A stretch of DNA of 64,000 nucleotides from Brenneria rubrifaciens. Its GTDB lineage: Bacteria; Pseudomonadota; Gammaproteobacteria; Enterobacterales; Enterobacteriaceae. The position numbers were made by a program, and so were the translations under genes. The notes beneath the pieces were generated by a model. The model was not told the DNA's origin. It ran no database searches and was given only the letters and a program-made list of their open reading frames with translations. Below are positions 19,701 through 30,041 of this stretch, one piece after another. The DNA lies in NCBI RefSeq assembly GCF_005484945.1, contig NZ_CP034035.1:186001-250000 (forward strand), written 5' to 3'. Within the stretch, counting starts at the first letter, position 1. Every line of letters starts with the position of its first letter.

Positions 19701-20599
19701 AAGAGAATGAGGCAACCAATCCGATTGCGTTGGCCGAGAAGAAATCGCCGTTGAACGATCCCAGTATCAGTTTTCAGGATTTGCCTGCCTTGCAGCTCAA
19801 TTGTCGTCAGTGCTGGCTCGTGGGACAAAACGTTGGCCGCATACAGGGGACGCTACAGCCGGAGAAAGACAGGCTGATTCTGAGCGGCGGCGTTATTGAC
19901 ACGGGCAAGGCGCGGCTGACGGTAAACGGTAGCTGGCAGGAGAATGCCGAGGGCGTCCGTACGGCACTGAAAGGACGCCTGAACGGAGACAGTCTGGTGC
20001 AGAACGCCGACTGGTTCGGCATCGTAACGCCGTTGCATGCCGGGTCGTTTGAGGTGGATTACGATCTTTACTGGCGCGGCACCCCGTGGGCGCCGGATAT
20101 CGCCAGCCTGAGCGGAATTCTGCGTACGCGGATAGGAAAAGGGGAAATCGCCGAGGCGGGGACGGGTCAGGCCGGGCAACTGCTGCGTCTGGTGAGTTTT
20201 GATGCCTTGCTGCGCAAACTGCGGTTCGATTTTAGCGATACGTTTGGCAGCGGTTTCTATTTTGATGGTATCCGCAGCACGGCATGGATTAAAGATGGCG
20301 TGCTGCGTACCGACGATACGCTGGTCGATGGCCTGGAAGCGGATATTGCGATGAAAGGCAATGCTGATTTGGTGAATCGCCAGATTGATATGGAAGCGGT
20401 GATAGCGCCGGAAATTTCCGCCACGGTAGGGGTCGGGGTGGCGTTTGCCGTGAACCCGGTCGTCGGGGCCGCCGTATTCGCCGCCAGCAAAGCGCTGGCG
20501 CCGCTATGGAACAAAATTTCACTGATCCGTTACCACATTTCCGGTAGCATCGATCAGCCAAAGATTCAAGAAGTGCTGCGTGAACCGAGTAAAAAGTAA
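16781..20599 (+). CDS. yhdP: YhdP, AsmA-like intermembrane phospholipid transporter
   Basis: YhdP is a very large inner-membrane-anchored protein that, together with TamB and YdbH, carries phospholipids across the periplasm to the outer membrane. The 1272-residue product (E. coli 1266) has one N-terminal transmembrane helix (about residues 6-30, FVTGATLIVIVALLVSGLRLVL) and a long beta-strand-rich groove-forming body. The conserved C-terminal DUF3971/AsmA-like region (FDFSDTFGSGFYFDGIRSTAWIKDG and LEADIAMKGNADLVNR) is intact. Translation starts with GTG at 16781, preceded by AAGGAG about 8 nt upstream. It lies 42 bp after rng and is likely in the same transcript. Confidence 0.97.
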   Translation: MRRLPGILFVTGATLIVIVALLVSGLRLVLPQLDHFRPQLVAWAQSVSGVPLEIGALKGRWESFGPALEIDHFRISLPESDWQVKRVTLALDVWQSLLRGRWQFRELTFYQSRLDLNTTLNGQRRDGALMEQGKLNDLFLRQFDHFDLRDSAISFLTPSGDRAELSIPQLTWLNQDNQHRAEGLISLSSFTGQHGVVQMSMDLQDSQGVLNNGTLYLQADNIDMKPWLSRWLKSNTGLESADFSLAAWLKVRDGNIHSGDVLLNHGTATWKEGENGHRLNVDDMVLRASRQENGWQLDVPALNVLATDGVAWPAGQLSALWLPKDESMPGPDRQEALRVRATDLELERLGTLLPLLSTTLPDLKTRWGSLQPKGKLAALALDIPLQQPEKTRFQSRWQDVSWQPWERLPGMNHFSGSVSGSAEQGRLNIGLAESTLPYEAMFRAPLEINRANGAVYWRYNPQGWELWSHGLDVQAKSLRINGDFRYQHPEKGEPRLDILAGLRLTDAADAGRYYPEPFMGKELVNYLSNALKSGRVDNGTLIFAGNPQRFPFVHNEGQFEVWVPVKNAVFEFQPGWPALTQLDINLDFANNGLWMFAPQAWLGKVEGKNISAVIPDYKKEKLLIDAELDGPGPEVSNYFQQTPLKSSVGAALEELRIAGAVKSSLRLDIPLNGDGVRARGDVVLNNNSLYIKPLATTIKNLTGRFRYDNGNLRSETLEANWLDQPMRVNFTTQEQEKALQVNVGLQGAWQPSRLSGIPKPLAGQVSGTADWKSTIAVTLPHQGKTTYDVDIEANLDKVSSHLPRPLNKAAGERLPFLVKAKGDLSGFTLNGRIGKDNQFNSQWLLKGDTVTLARGSWKNSVNTLPPLPEGSALVVDLPALDGESWLGLLPSARSSMGGNGAVSRFRLPTEVTVRTPELQMLGQRWHDLSITGKNGLRGSEVRAQAREIDATLEIPQRGVWRSDIRYLYYNPQWKENEATNPIALAEKKSPLNDPSISFQDLPALQLNCRQCWLVGQNVGRIQGTLQPEKDRLILSGGVIDTGKARLTVNGSWQENAEGVRTALKGRLNGDSLVQNADWFGIVTPLHAGSFEVDYDLYWRGTPWAPDIASLSGILRTRIGKGEIAEAGTGQAGQLLRLVSFDALLRKLRFDFSDTFGSGFYFDGIRSTAWIKDGVLRTDDTLVDGLEADIAMKGNADLVNRQIDMEAVIAPEISATVGVGVAFAVNPVVGAAVFAASKALAPLWNKISLIRYHISGSIDQPKIQEVLREPSKK

Positions 20600-20669
20600 G
20601 GGCGAGTAGCGGCATAAATGGCTGGCGCGGTTCGTTCACCCAATTTCATCTAATAAAGAGTGAAAAAAT

Positions 20670-22115
20670 ATGAGTCTGTCGTTTGTCAGTGAGCAATTAC
20701 TTACCGCTAACAAATTGAACCTTAACGATCTGTCTTCCGTATTGGGATTATTAAATGAACGTCGTCTGGATTATGCCGATCTTTATTTTCAATCCAGCTA
20801 CCACGAGTCATGGGTATTGGAAGACCGCATCATCAAGGATGGTTCCTACCATATCGATCAGGGCGTGGGAATTCGCGCGATTGATGGTGAAAAAACGGGG
20901 TTTGCCTATGCCGACCAGATCACGCTGAATGCGTTGCATCAGAGTGCACAGGCCGCCCGCAGCATTGTGCGCGAGCAAGGTAACGGCAAGGTGCATACGC
21001 TGGGCGAGGTGGGGCACCCTGCGCTTTATCCCCAGCTTAACCCGTTGGATAGCCTGACCCGTGAAGAGAAAATCGCCCTGTTGCAGCGAGCGGATGCAGT
21101 GGCGCGTGCCGCTGACGCCAGCGTGCAGGAAGTGACCGCTAGTCTGGCAGGGGTGTACGAACTGGTGCTGGTGGCCGCCACCGATGGCACGCTGGCAGCC
21201 GATGTTCGTCCGCTGGTGCGTCTGTCGATCAGCGTGCTGGTTGAGGTGGACGGCAAACGTGAGCGAGGCACCAGCGGCGGCGGTTCGCGCAGCGGTTATC
21301 ACTATTTCTGGGAAGCCGATGACGGTGAACCGCGTGTGGAAGCCTGGGCGAAAGAGGCGGTGCGCATGGCGCGGGTCAATCTGTCGGCGGTTGCGGCGCC
21401 CGCGGGATCGATGCCAGTCGTACTGGGCGCGGGTTGGCCGGGCGTATTGCTGCATGAAGCGGTTGGGCACGGTCTGGAAGGCGATTTTAACCGCCGCGGA
21501 ACCTCGGTATTCAGCGGTCAGGTGGGCAAACTGGTGGCGTCCGAGCTTTGTACGGTGGTGGATGACGGTACGCTGACAGGGTGTCGCGGCTCATTGGCGA
21601 TGGATGACGAGGGGGTGCCGGGACAGTATAACGTACTGATTGAAAACGGTATTCTGAAAGGCTATATGCAGGACAAACTGAATGCCCGTCTGATGGGCGT
21701 CGTCCCTACCGGCAACGGACGCCGTGAATCCTACGCGCACCTGCCGATGCCGCGTATGACCAACACCTACATGCTGGCGGGGCAGTCAACGCCGGAAGAG
21801 ATAATCGCCAGCGTTGAATACGGCTTATACGCGCCGAACTTCGGCGGCGGTCAGGTGGATATCACTTCCGGCAAGTTTGTGTTCTCAACATCTGAAGCTT
21901 ACTTGATCGAGAACGGCCGTGTGACCACGCCGGTAAAAGGCGCCACGTTGATTGGCTCCGGCATTGAAGCCATGCAGCAGGTTTCTATGGTGGGTAACGA
22001 TCTGGCGCTGGATAAAGGGGTTGGCTTGTGCGGCAAAGAGGGGCAAAACCTCCCAGTGGGCGTTGGTCAGCCGACGCTGAAGCTGGAAAGCCTTACCGTG
22101 GGCGGTACGGCGTAA
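20670..22115 (+). CDS. tldD: Metalloprotease TldD
   Basis: TldD is the active subunit of the TldD/TldE (PmbA) heterodimeric zinc metalloprotease, which matures microcin B17 in E. coli, degrades the CcdA antitoxin, and acts on unfolded peptides. The product is 481 residues, the E. coli length. The zinc-binding motif HEAVGH lies near residue 261 ([15 protein letters not shown]), with the later Cys ligand region [10 protein letters not shown]. The partner gene pmbA is at 27516-28856 in this same window. A strong terminator follows. Confidence 0.98.
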   Translation: MSLSFVSEQLLTANKLNLNDLSSVLGLLNERRLDYADLYFQSSYHESWVLEDRIIKDGSYHIDQGVGIRAIDGEKTGFAYADQITLNALHQSAQAARSIVREQGNGKVHTLGEVGHPALYPQLNPLDSLTREEKIALLQRADAVARAADASVQEVTASLAGVYELVLVAATDGTLAADVRPLVRLSISVLVEVDGKRERGTSGGGSRSGYHYFWEADDGEPRVEAWAKEAVRMARVNLSAVAAPAGSMPVVLGAGWPGVLLHEAVGHGLEGDFNRRGTSVFSGQVGKLVASELCTVVDDGTLTGCRGSLAMDDEGVPGQYNVLIENGILKGYMQDKLNARLMGVVPTGNGRRESYAHLPMPRMTNTYMLAGQSTPEEIIASVEYGLYAPNFGGGQVDITSGKFVFSTSEAYLIENGRVTTPVKGATLIGSGIEAMQQVSMVGNDLALDKGVGLCGKEGQNLPVGVGQPTLKLESLTVGGTA

Positions 22116-22146
22116 GCAAACGCCGTACTCACGTTGTCTTTATGAG

Positions 22147-22180
22147 AAACCGCGTGCTTACTGAACGGATGCGGTTTTTT
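22147..22180 (+). terminator. Terminator of tldD
   Basis: AAACCGC (22147-22153) pairs with GCGGTTT (22171-22177), and the T-run goes on to 22180. It is 31 bp after the tldD stop. Confidence 0.85.
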
Positions 22181-22277
22181 AACACAGGTCACGGCGGTGA
22201 AAACCGATTTCAACCGACTGATATGTATCGCGTGACGTTGCACCAAAACATCATCATTAATTTGTAGGGGGAAAGGC

Positions 22278-22305
22278 GAAAACGTTTCACGAAATTTACG
22301 TTTTC
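22278..22305 (-). terminator. Hairpin over the aaeR stop codon, possible terminator
   Basis: The arms GAAAACGT (22278-22285) and ACGTTTTC (22298-22305) are a perfect inverted repeat. On the minus strand the first arm contains the last codons of aaeR (the stop TAA is at 22296-22298) and the second arm ends in TTTTC. Stem strength is modest. Confidence 0.5.
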
Positions 22306-23237
22306 TCTTCCTCTCCCCCGTTATCCTGACGATACCCCTGATACGTCAGAGCGACTTTCTTAAAATATTCAATCATGTAATTGATGCAGACCTGCACTTT
22401 CAGCGGCAGGTTGTCTTTACGGGTATATAACGCATAAACCGGGCGCGGATCGGAATGGTAGCGGTTGAACAGAATTTCCATTTCGCCGCGCTGAATTTCT
22501 TCAACTACCCACATCAAGGGAATATAGGCGATGCCTGCGCCGGCTTTTAGCCAGCGCACCAGCGTCTGCGGATCGTTGGTGACAAAACGGCCCTGCGGCG
22601 CCAGCCGGGTGGAAATGCCTTCGGGGGCAATCAGCTCAAATTCACTATCCGCTCGCACGCTGTATTCCAGCCAGGAGAAATTGCCCATGTCGGCCGGTTT
22701 TTCCGGCGAGCCGTGCTGGGTCAGATAGCTTTTGGCGGCGCACACCACCATCGGCATCGATCCCAGTCGTTTGGAGAACAGGCTGGAATCCTGTAACGCC
22801 CCAACCCGGATGACAATATCCAGACCGTCGGCGATCAAATCAGGCGCAGGGATACCCGTGACCAGATTAACGGAGAGTCCCGGATATTCTTTCAGCATAT
22901 CGGCGGTCATGGCGGATAACACATTTTGCGCCATGGTTGAAGAACTGCCGATACGTAATGTGCCGATCGGGGTACTGTTGAAGGCATAGAGCTGTTCATG
23001 CACCTCATGCGCTTCATGCAGCATGCGGCGGCAGCCGTGGTAATAAATTTTTCCCGCTTCGGTCAGGCCAATGCTACGCGTACTGCGGTTAAGCAGCTTG
23101 ATTTGCAATTGGTCTTCAAGTTTGGTGACGGTCTGGCTGACGGCGGAAACGCTCATCTGAAGTTGGCGTGCTGCGGCGGTAAAGGAGCCGCATTGCACCA
23201 CTCTGGCGAATATCGACATACTTTTTAATCGGTCCAT
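22296..23237 (-). CDS. aaeR: LysR-family transcriptional regulator AaeR
   Basis: AaeR is the LysR-type activator of the divergent aaeXAB efflux operon and in E. coli responds to aromatic carboxylic acids such as p-hydroxybenzoate. The 313-residue product (E. coli 309) has the N-terminal winged helix-turn-helix (about 1-60, FTAAARQLQMSVSAVSQTVTKLEDQL) and a periplasmic-binding-protein-like effector domain. The start MDRLKSMSIFARVV matches the E. coli start. The conserved position next to aaeX supports the assignment over other LysR members. A CRP-like site lies 19 bp upstream of the start codon. Confidence 0.94.
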   Translation of the reverse strand: MDRLKSMSIFARVVQCGSFTAAARQLQMSVSAVSQTVTKLEDQLQIKLLNRSTRSIGLTEAGKIYYHGCRRMLHEAHEVHEQLYAFNSTPIGTLRIGSSSTMAQNVLSAMTADMLKEYPGLSVNLVTGIPAPDLIADGLDIVIRVGALQDSSLFSKRLGSMPMVVCAAKSYLTQHGSPEKPADMGNFSWLEYSVRADSEFELIAPEGISTRLAPQGRFVTNDPQTLVRWLKAGAGIAYIPLMWVVEEIQRGEMEILFNRYHSDPRPVYALYTRKDNLPLKVQVCINYMIEYFKKVALTYQGYRQDNGGEEEKT

Positions 23238-23573
23238 TATTCACTCTGGCTTAAAAGTGATTTAGATCACACTGTGTAGATAAGGTGATAATAAACATTC
23301 ATAATGTAGTCCATCCGGTGATGCCGGACGGGTCATGTAAAACCTTCAATCGTTCATTGTTATCACCGTAGCTTAAAAAATGCCGATTTAACATCGCTTA
23401 TTGAATCAGCAGTCAGCCTCCTCCCTCGTTCTGACTCAGTTTTACCTGCCGGCTGTGAAGCCTGTGGGACAAGACGTTGCTGTCGATGCGTCACGCGGTG
23501 GACGATCATTACGTTAATCACGGTAACCTGTCATTAAGGCGCGTTACACCTAATGAAACATAAGGAAAAGAGG
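23238..23573. promoter_or_regulatory. Divergent aaeR/aaeX control region
   Basis: This 336-bp region should contain both promoters and the AaeR operators. A CRP-like site at 23256-23271 is listed separately. A small inverted repeat (TCCGG-TGAT-GCCGGA, near 23315) is also present. I cannot point to a convincing T-N11-A operator. Confidence 0.45.
23256..23271. promoter_or_regulatory. CRP-like binding site
   Basis: AGTGA-TTTAGA-TCACA matches the CRP consensus TGTGA-N6-TCACA at 9 of 10 positions. It is 19 bp before the aaeR start codon and about 300 bp before aaeX, so it may act on aaeR directly. Confidence 0.6.
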
Positions 23574-23777
23574 ATGAGTTCACTCCCTGTTATGGTGCTG
23601 TTCGGTTTGTCGTTCCCGCCGGTTTTCTTTGTTCTGCTGGTGTCGCTGACGCTATTTTTTGTGGTGAACCGGCTATTACACCCGACGGGTATTTATGATT
23701 TTGTCTGGCATCCGGCGTTGTTTAATACCGCATTATTCTGCTGCCTGTTCTATCTGCTGTTCCGTTACGGTCTTTGA
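23574..23777 (+). CDS. aaeX: AaeX, small membrane protein of the aromatic acid efflux operon
   Basis: The product is a 67-residue protein with two hydrophobic segments (about residues 5-30 and 42-63), the same length as E. coli AaeX. The conserved [19 protein letters not shown] sequence places it in the DUF1656 family, found almost only next to fusaric-acid-type efflux pumps. The ATG at 23574 gives [16 protein letters not shown]; an in-frame ATG at 23553 is less likely because E. coli starts at the later site and AAGGA lies 8 nt before it. Its exact role in efflux is unknown. aaeA follows after 9 bp. Confidence 0.95.
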   Translation: MSSLPVMVLFGLSFPPVFFVLLVSLTLFFVVNRLLHPTGIYDFVWHPALFNTALFCCLFYLLFRYGL

Positions 23778-23786
23778 GGTTTTTTT

Positions 23787-24734
23787 GTGAAATCTTTCTT
23801 TATTGCCACGCTCGCGAAAAAGCTGGGCAGTGTGGTTATTACGCTGGCTGTTGTGTTATGCGCAATTGTGGCGGTATTTCGTATCTGGGCGTTTTATACC
23901 GAATCGCCCTGGACGCGGGATGCGAAGTTTAGCGCGGATGTGGTGGCAATCTCCCCCGACGTCGGCGGGTTACTCACCGATGTTCGGGTGACGGATAATC
24001 AGTCGGTGAAACAGGGCGATGTGCTGTTCGTGGTGGATCAACCCCGCTATCGTGAGGCGCTGGCCCAGGCTGAAGCCGATGTAGCCTATTATCAGGCGCT
24101 GGCGGTGGAGAAAAAGCGGGAAGCGGGACGCCGGGTACGTTTGGGCATTCAGGCGATGTCGCAGGAGGATATCGACCAGTCAGGCAATGCGCTGGAAACG
24201 GCGACGCACCAGCTTGCCAAAGCACAGGCCGCGTTGGGACTGGCGAAATTGGATTTGGAACGTACGGTGGTGCGTGCGCCAGCGGATGGTTGGGTAACCA
24301 ACCTGACTGTGCAGCGCGGGGAATTTATTACCCGCGGTTCGACCGCCGTTGCGCTGGTAAAGAAAGATTCATTCTACCTGCTGGCGTATATGGAAGAAAC
24401 CAAACTGGAAAGGGTGCGCCGCGGATATCGCGTTGAAATCACGCCGCTGGGCAGCGAGCGTATCTTCTACGGTACGGTGGACAGCGTGGCCGCCGGGGTG
24501 AACAACAGCAGTAGCAGCGTCGACAGTAAAGGTCTGGCAACCGTTGACTCAAACCTGGAGTGGGTGCGTCTGGCACAGCGCGTGCCTGTGAAAATCAAAC
24601 TCGATCGTCAAATGGGCGATCTGTATCCGGCCGGCACCACCGCCACCGTCGTCATTACCGGCGAGCAGGTCAACAACGATAAAAAGCCATCGCCGCTGAT
24701 TCGTCTGTTATACCGCCTGCGTGAGTTCGGTTAA
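23787..24734 (+). CDS. aaeA: AaeA, membrane fusion subunit of the aromatic acid efflux pump
   Basis: AaeA is the periplasmic adaptor (HlyD/EmrA-like) of the pump that exports p-hydroxybenzoate and related aromatic acids. The 315-residue product (E. coli 310) has an N-terminal membrane anchor (about 14-36), a split biotinyl-lipoyl-like domain ([23 protein letters not shown] and [18 protein letters not shown]), a coiled-coil hairpin (about 95-155) and a beta-barrel domain. Translation starts with GTG at 23787. The gene end (LLYRLREFG) overlaps the possible GTG start of aaeB. For a plant-associated host it may give tolerance to phenolic acids, which is inference. Confidence 0.96.
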   Translation: MKSFFIATLAKKLGSVVITLAVVLCAIVAVFRIWAFYTESPWTRDAKFSADVVAISPDVGGLLTDVRVTDNQSVKQGDVLFVVDQPRYREALAQAEADVAYYQALAVEKKREAGRRVRLGIQAMSQEDIDQSGNALETATHQLAKAQAALGLAKLDLERTVVRAPADGWVTNLTVQRGEFITRGSTAVALVKKDSFYLLAYMEETKLERVRRGYRVEITPLGSERIFYGTVDSVAAGVNNSSSSVDSKGLATVDSNLEWVRLAQRVPVKIKLDRQMGDLYPAGTTATVVITGEQVNNDKKPSPLIRLLYRLREFG

Positions 24735-24738
24735 CATC

Positions 24739-26697
24739 ATGAAAAACCCAATATTTTTGCGCTTCCGTTTTGCGTTTAAGCTGAGTTTCGCCATTGTCCT
24801 GTCTTTGCTGCTGGGTTTCCATTTGCAGTTGGAAACTCCGCGCTGGTCAGTGCTGACGGCGGCCATCGTTGCTGCCGGCCCGGCTTTTGCAGCGGGAGGC
24901 GAACCGTTTTCCGGCGCGATCCGTCATCGCGGCATGTTGCGTATTATCGGGACGTTTATCGGCTGTATCGGTGCGTTAGTCATCATTATTGCGACGATCC
25001 GCGCGCCGGTTCTGATGCTGATGCTGTGTTGTTTGTGGGCGGGCGTGTGTACCTGGCTCTCTTCACTGGTCAAAGTTGAAAACGCCTATGGGGTTGGGCT
25101 GGCTGGCTACACGGCGTTGATCATCATCGTCACCGCGCAGGGAACGCCGCTGCTGACCCCACAGTTTGCCGTCGAGCGCTGTAGTGAAATTGTACTGGGG
25201 ATTGTGTGCGCGATTCTGGCTGATTTGGCGTTCTCGCCGCGTTCGATAAAGCAAGATATTGACCGTAGCATCGACGCGCTGCTGGTGGATCAGTATCGGT
25301 TGCTGCAACTGTGTATCAGTCAGGCGGAAAAAGCGGTGATCGATACCGCCTGGCACGAGCTGGTGCGTAAAACGACAGCGCTGAATGGTATGCGCAGTTA
25401 TTTGATGATGGAATCGTCGCGCTGGCAGAACAGCAACCGCCGGTTGAAATCAATGCATACGCAATCGCTGGCGCTGATTACCCAGGCTTGCGAAACCTAT
25501 CTGATTTTACAGGACCATCCTTCATGGATGAAAGGCAGCCTGAAATGGGTTATCGATCAGCCGGTTGAATCGATGCGGGATGTCCATCAGCGTCTGAAAT
25601 CGCTGCGGCATCTGATGGTGGCCAGCGATAGTCAGGCGATCCCGCCTACGGTGAGTAGCTGGGTCGGAACCGCAACCCGCTACTTGTTGCTGACCAAAGG
25701 CGTGCAGACCAACGGACGCATCAGCAAAGTAGAGGCTGAGGTGCTGAGCAGCGATGTTGAGGTTAAAGTACCATCCGCTGAAGCCCACCATGCCATGATC
25801 AACGGATTGCGTACGGGAGTAGCGACCGCGCTGGGCTGCTTATTCTGGCTAAGTACCGGCTGGACGTCGGGCAGCGTTTGCATGGTGATGATTGCCGTGG
25901 TGACGTCGCTGGCGATGCGATTGCCGAACCCCAAAATGATGGCGATTGATTTCCTTTACGGCACAATCTTCGCGCTGCCGCTGGGGGCGCTGATGTTTAT
26001 GTTTATCATGCCCGCCACGCAGCAGAGCATGCTGTTGCTGTGCATCAGCCTGGGGACGATGGCGTTCTTCCTGGGTATCGAGGTGCAAAAGCGGCGTCTG
26101 GGGTCGCTGGGCGCACTGGCGAGTACGATTAATATTCTGGTGCTGGATAACCCGATGACCTTCGATATCAGTCAGTTTCTGGATAGCGCTATCGGGCAGA
26201 TTATCGGTTGTTTTCTGGCATTGCTGGTCATTTTGCTGATCCGCGACAATGCGAAAGCCCGCACCGGACGCACGTTGCTGAATCGTTTTGTTTACCGTGC
26301 GGTATCGGCATTGACGACCAATCAGGCGCGGCGCAAAGATAACCACTTACCCGCGCTCTACCAGCAGCTGTTTTTACTGCTGAACATGTTCCCCGGCGAT
26401 ATTGCCAAATACCGTCTGGCGCTATCGTTGATTATCGCGCATCAGCGCCTGCGTTTACTGGCAATCCCGCCGGATAAGTCGCTCTCCGCTTTTCATCGCC
26501 GGATCCGCGCCACGGCGCAGCAGGTGATTGGCGCGCGGCGGGAAACCACGCGCAGCCACTCTTTTGCACAACTATTGGATGAGCTGGGGGAGTACCAGCA
26601 GAAACTGACTGAACGGCAGGTGTCGCCGGACATGACGGCATCGGTAGGACGTTTAATCGCCATGTTGCGTAAATATCAGCACGCGTTGAGTGATTAG
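24739..26697 (+). CDS. aaeB: AaeB, transporter subunit of the aromatic acid efflux pump
   Basis: AaeB is the inner-membrane FUSC-family component that works with AaeA. From the ATG at 24739 the product is 652 residues (E. coli 655); a GTG 18 bp earlier at 24721 would add six residues and overlap aaeA, so the start is uncertain. The layout is the family one: five to six N-terminal membrane helices ([28 protein letters not shown]), a cytosolic domain (about 170-350), a second membrane bundle (about 365-500, [26 protein letters not shown]) and a C-terminal cytosolic domain ending in [11 protein letters not shown]. It ends 42 bp before the convergent darP end. Confidence 0.95.
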   Translation: MKNPIFLRFRFAFKLSFAIVLSLLLGFHLQLETPRWSVLTAAIVAAGPAFAAGGEPFSGAIRHRGMLRIIGTFIGCIGALVIIIATIRAPVLMLMLCCLWAGVCTWLSSLVKVENAYGVGLAGYTALIIIVTAQGTPLLTPQFAVERCSEIVLGIVCAILADLAFSPRSIKQDIDRSIDALLVDQYRLLQLCISQAEKAVIDTAWHELVRKTTALNGMRSYLMMESSRWQNSNRRLKSMHTQSLALITQACETYLILQDHPSWMKGSLKWVIDQPVESMRDVHQRLKSLRHLMVASDSQAIPPTVSSWVGTATRYLLLTKGVQTNGRISKVEAEVLSSDVEVKVPSAEAHHAMINGLRTGVATALGCLFWLSTGWTSGSVCMVMIAVVTSLAMRLPNPKMMAIDFLYGTIFALPLGALMFMFIMPATQQSMLLLCISLGTMAFFLGIEVQKRRLGSLGALASTINILVLDNPMTFDISQFLDSAIGQIIGCFLALLVILLIRDNAKARTGRTLLNRFVYRAVSALTTNQARRKDNHLPALYQQLFLLLNMFPGDIAKYRLALSLIIAHQRLRLLAIPPDKSLSAFHRRIRATAQQVIGARRETTRSHSFAQLLDELGEYQQKLTERQVSPDMTASVGRLIAMLRKYQHALSD

Positions 26698-26739
26698 ACG
26701 CGCTAACCCAGGGGCGCGGTGGTCACCCCAAATCCGCTG

Positions 26740-27288
26740 TCACGCTTCGGTTTCTGACAATTCACGCAGGTACTGAAAGATCTGACGGGTGGATTTCGGC
26801 GGTTTATTCGCAGCCTTTTCTTTTTGCGCGTTGCGCACCAGCGAGCGTAGCTGCTGACGGTCGGCATGTGGATAAAGCGCCAATATGTCGGGAATGGCGT
26901 CATCCCCTTCAGCCACCAGACGGTCGCGCAGCAGTTCAAGCTTATGAAAAAGCACCACCTGCTGATTGTGACGGTTTTTCAGTTTATCCAGTGCCGCCTG
27001 GATGGGTTCAGGATCGCGGGCGCGCAGCATTTTACCGATCAACTGCAACTGGCGGCGGCGGCCCTCTTTCTTGATTCGCTGCGCCAGCTCTACCGCAGTG
27101 CGCAGATCATCATCCAGCGGGATTTTCTCCAACGCGTTTTTACCCAGCTCTACCAGCTCCGCGCCGAGATCTTTCAGCGCTTCGGCATCGCGCTTTATTT
27201 CGCTTTTGCTGACCCAGATAATTTCATCATCATCGTCTTCGTTATTGTCCGGGACATCATCAAGCCAGTCTGCGGGTTTCTTGCTCAT
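26740..27288 (-). CDS. darP: DarP (YjgA), 50S ribosomal subunit maturation factor
   Basis: DarP (YjgA) is a small helical protein that binds late 50S precursors and assists maturation of the peptidyl transferase centre region. The 182-residue product (E. coli 183) begins with a very acidic segment ([21 protein letters not shown], quoted in part), followed by a helical bundle with the conserved [13 protein letters not shown] and [19 protein letters not shown] stretches and the end [12 protein letters not shown]. It is divergent from pmbA, as in E. coli, where yjgA and pmbA are also neighbours. Confidence 0.95.
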   Translation of the reverse strand: MSKKPADWLDDVPDNNEDDDDEIIWVSKSEIKRDAEALKDLGAELVELGKNALEKIPLDDDLRTAVELAQRIKKEGRRRQLQLIGKMLRARDPEPIQAALDKLKNRHNQQVVLFHKLELLRDRLVAEGDDAIPDILALYPHADRQQLRSLVRNAQKEKAANKPPKSTRQIFQYLRELSETEA

Positions 27289-27453
27289 GGTGGGTTCCTA
27301 AAAATTTCCGGGCGCGTTTTTAACGGCGCTTGCCGCGACGCCGAAAATGACAGGCAGGTCGCTCGTCGTAAAAAGAGGCCGATCCTAACAGGTTTGGGCT
27401 TTGTGCGAAATTGTCTAAAGATCCTGTTAGACTTAAAAGTTCTATGCTACCCC

Positions 27454-27482
27454 CTTCATCTTTCGAGTTGCAGGTATATATT
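27454..27482 (+). repeat. Half copy of the palindromic element at 37123-37205
   Basis: TTCGAGTTGCAGG followed by TATATA lies in the darP/pmbA intergenic region. The same 13 nt occur in reverse complement in the right arm of the full element at 37123-37205. The other arm is missing here. Confidence 0.5.
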
Positions 27483-27515
27483 GGCTTTGATTTCCTCACT
27501 CATTATGGCAGAACA

Positions 27516-28856
27516 ATGGCAATAATCACTCAGGTTGCACAACAGCGCGCAGCGCTGGAACAGGCGGTTGAACAGGCGCTGGCGCTGGCGCGGGCGGGGT
27601 CTGACGGGGCGGAAGTCGCGGTGTCGAAAACCACCGGCATTGGCGTGAGCACCCGCTATGGTGAAGTTGAAAACGTTGAATTTAACAGTGATGGCGCGCT
27701 GGGCATTACGGTATATTACCAGCAGCGCAAAGGCAGCGCGTCATCCACCGACCTCAGCCCGGATGCGATCGCGCGCACCGTGCAGGCGGCGTTGGATATT
27801 GCCCGTTACACCTCCGCCGATCCCTTTGCCGGGCCTGCGGATAACGATCTGCTGGCCTTTGACGCGCCGGATCTGGATCTCTTTTACCCAGCGGAACTGA
27901 ATGCGGAGCGGGGTATCGAACTGGCCGCGCGCGCGGAACAGGCTGCGCTGAAGGCGGATAAACGCATCACCAATACCGAAGGCGGCAGTTTCAACAGTCA
28001 TTACGGTATCAAAGTGTTTGGCAACAGCCACGGCATGCTGCAAAGCTTCTGCTCCAGCCGTCATTCCATGTCCAGTTCTGTGATTGCCGAAGTGAATGGC
28101 GATATGGAGCGTGATTACGCCTATACCGTTGGTCGTTCGCTGGATGATTTGAAAACGCCGGAATGGGTGGGCGAAGAGTGCGCGCGCCGAACGTTATCCC
28201 GTCTGTCGCCGCGGAAGTTACCGACCATGCAGGCGCCGATACTGTTTTCCGCTGAAGTGGCGACCGGACTGTTCGGCCATCTGGTCGGCGCAATCAGCGG
28301 CGGCAGCGTGTACCGTAAATCGACCTTCCTGTTGGATAAACTGGGCCAGCAGATTTTACCAGAGTGGCTCACTATTGAAGAACAGCCGCATTTGCGCAAA
28401 GGGCCGGCGTCGGCGCCGTTTGATAATGAAGGTGTACGCACTCAGCAACGTGAGATTGTGAAAGACGGTGTCTTACAGACCTGGCTGCTGAGCAGCTATG
28501 CCGCGCGTAAGCTGGGCATGAAAAGCACCGGACACGCCGGAGGGATTCATAATTGGCGCATTGCCGGACAGGGGCTGGATTTCGACGGTTTGCTTAAACA
28601 GATGGGCAAAGGTCTGCTGGTGACCGAACTAATGGGACAGGGCGTCAGCGGCGTAACGGGGGACTATTCTCGTGGCGCGTCCGGTTTCTGGGTGGAAAAC
28701 GGCGAAATTCAGTATCCGGTCAGTGAGATTACCATAGCGGGCAACCTGAAAGACATGTTGCGCAACATCGTGACGGTCGGCAACGATATTGAAACACGCA
28801 GCAATATTCAGTGCGGCTCGGTGCTGCTGCCTGAAATGAAGATTGCGGGAGAATAA
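27516..28856 (+). CDS. pmbA: Metalloprotease subunit PmbA (TldE)
   Basis: PmbA/TldE pairs with TldD to form the peptidase that completes microcin B17 maturation and turns over peptides. The 446-residue product lacks the HExxxH zinc motif seen in TldD, as expected for this subunit. Conserved stretches include [38 protein letters not shown] and the end [21 protein letters not shown]. The ATG chosen gives [14 protein letters not shown]; an in-frame start at 27411 would translate the palindromic half-element and is rejected. Confidence 0.97.
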   Translation: MAIITQVAQQRAALEQAVEQALALARAGSDGAEVAVSKTTGIGVSTRYGEVENVEFNSDGALGITVYYQQRKGSASSTDLSPDAIARTVQAALDIARYTSADPFAGPADNDLLAFDAPDLDLFYPAELNAERGIELAARAEQAALKADKRITNTEGGSFNSHYGIKVFGNSHGMLQSFCSSRHSMSSSVIAEVNGDMERDYAYTVGRSLDDLKTPEWVGEECARRTLSRLSPRKLPTMQAPILFSAEVATGLFGHLVGAISGGSVYRKSTFLLDKLGQQILPEWLTIEEQPHLRKGPASAPFDNEGVRTQQREIVKDGVLQTWLLSSYAARKLGMKSTGHAGGIHNWRIAGQGLDFDGLLKQMGKGLLVTELMGQGVSGVTGDYSRGASGFWVENGEIQYPVSEITIAGNLKDMLRNIVTVGNDIETRSNIQCGSVLLPEMKIAGE

Positions 28857-28917
28857 ACCACGGCGGGGCGGTCATCGGCTTTATGCGATTGCCGCTGCGC
28901 CGCGAAGCCGAAAAGCA

Positions 28918-29190
28918 TTACTCTTCATCAAACCCGGCTTCAAATAGCTGGATAACCGCCGCCAGCGCCGATACCTCATCCGGGCCTGTGGCCTCGACCT
29001 CAATGAGCCGGCCTTTGGCCGAATCCAGCATCAGCATGGCAATGACGCTGCTGGCTTCGGCCTCCGTACCGCTGTCGTTGCGCAGCATCACTTCCGCGTC
29101 AAAACTCTGCACCAGTTCAAACAGTTTCATGGCGGGCCGGGCATGCATACCCAGCTTGTTCTTGATTTCAACTGTTTGTCTGACGGTCAT
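28918..29190 (-). CDS. ptsO: NPr, phosphocarrier protein of the nitrogen PTS
   Basis: NPr is the HPr-like carrier that passes phosphate from EI-Ntr (PtsP) to PtsN. The 90-residue product has the E. coli length and the active-site H16 ([17 protein letters not shown]), followed by the HPr fold with [17 protein letters not shown]. Its ATG overlaps the rapZ stop (TAATG), so it is translationally coupled. It is the last gene of the rpoN-distal cluster and ends convergently with pmbA. Confidence 0.97.
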   Translation of the reverse strand: MTVRQTVEIKNKLGMHARPAMKLFELVQSFDAEVMLRNDSGTEAEASSVIAMLMLDSAKGRLIEVEATGPDEVSALAAVIQLFEAGFDEE

Positions 29191-30041
29191 TATTTACGTT
29201 TTTCCAATGTGCGATGGCGCGACTGAACGTTCTTGCCGCGTGAGCGGAAATAATCAGCTAACTGCTCCGCGATGTACACCGAACGATGTTTTCCCCCGGT
29301 ACAGCCAATCGCCACCGTCAGATAGCTGCGGTTGTTGGTTTCCAGCATGGGAAGCCACAGTTCCAGATAGCTGCGCGTCTGGTAGATAAAATTGTGGACT
29401 TCAGTATGCCGATCGAGGAAGGCAGCGACGGGTTTGTCCAGACCGGTCATCGGACGCAGCTTCGGATCCCAGTGCGGGTTGGGCAGAAAGCGAACGTCAA
29501 ACACATAGTCGGCATCAATGGGAATACCGTGTTTATAGCCGAAAGATTCAAATACTATCGTCAGTTCGCGTTCCCGTTTACCCAGCAGGCGGGTACGCAG
29601 CATTTCAGCCAGCTCATGCACCGACATCTCGGAGGTATCGATGATCAGATCGGCCTGCGAGCGCAGCGGTTCCAACAGATCGTTTTCTTCATCAATGGCG
29701 CTTTCCAGCGACAGATTTTTACTGGATAAGGGATGCAGACGGCGGGTATCACTGTAACGGCGGATTAGCGTATTGCGATCGGCATCCAGGAATAACAGTT
29801 GCGGTGAGAAGCTTTGCGGCAGTTGTTCCATCGCGTGCTCGAAGATTTCCGGGGATTCCGGCATATTGCGTACATCAATGCTGACCGCGGCGGAAATATT
29901 GCGTGCCGCAAGCGTATTGGCCAGCTCTGGCAACAAAACCACTGGCAGGTTATCTACGCAGTAGAACCCCATGTCTTCAAGCGCGCGCAGGGCGACAGAT
30001 TTCCCCGACCCTGAGCGACCGCTGACGATCATCAGCACCAT
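29190..30041 (-). CDS. rapZ: RapZ, adaptor for GlmZ small RNA decay
   Basis: RapZ binds the small RNAs GlmY and GlmZ and brings GlmZ to RNase E, thereby adjusting GlmS and glucosamine-6-phosphate supply for the envelope. The 283-residue product (E. coli 284) has an N-terminal nucleotide-binding domain with Walker A GRSGSGKS (residues 8-15) and a C-terminal RNA-binding domain with [20 protein letters not shown] and a basic tail [17 protein letters not shown]. The tail is required for RNA binding in E. coli. It is separated from ptsN by 170 bp here. Confidence 0.98.
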   Translation of the reverse strand: MVLMIVSGRSGSGKSVALRALEDMGFYCVDNLPVVLLPELANTLAARNISAAVSIDVRNMPESPEIFEHAMEQLPQSFSPQLLFLDADRNTLIRRYSDTRRLHPLSSKNLSLESAIDEENDLLEPLRSQADLIIDTSEMSVHELAEMLRTRLLGKRERELTIVFESFGYKHGIPIDADYVFDVRFLPNPHWDPKLRPMTGLDKPVAAFLDRHTEVHNFIYQTRSYLELWLPMLETNNRSYLTVAIGCTGGKHRSVYIAEQLADYFRSRGKNVQSRHRTLEKRK

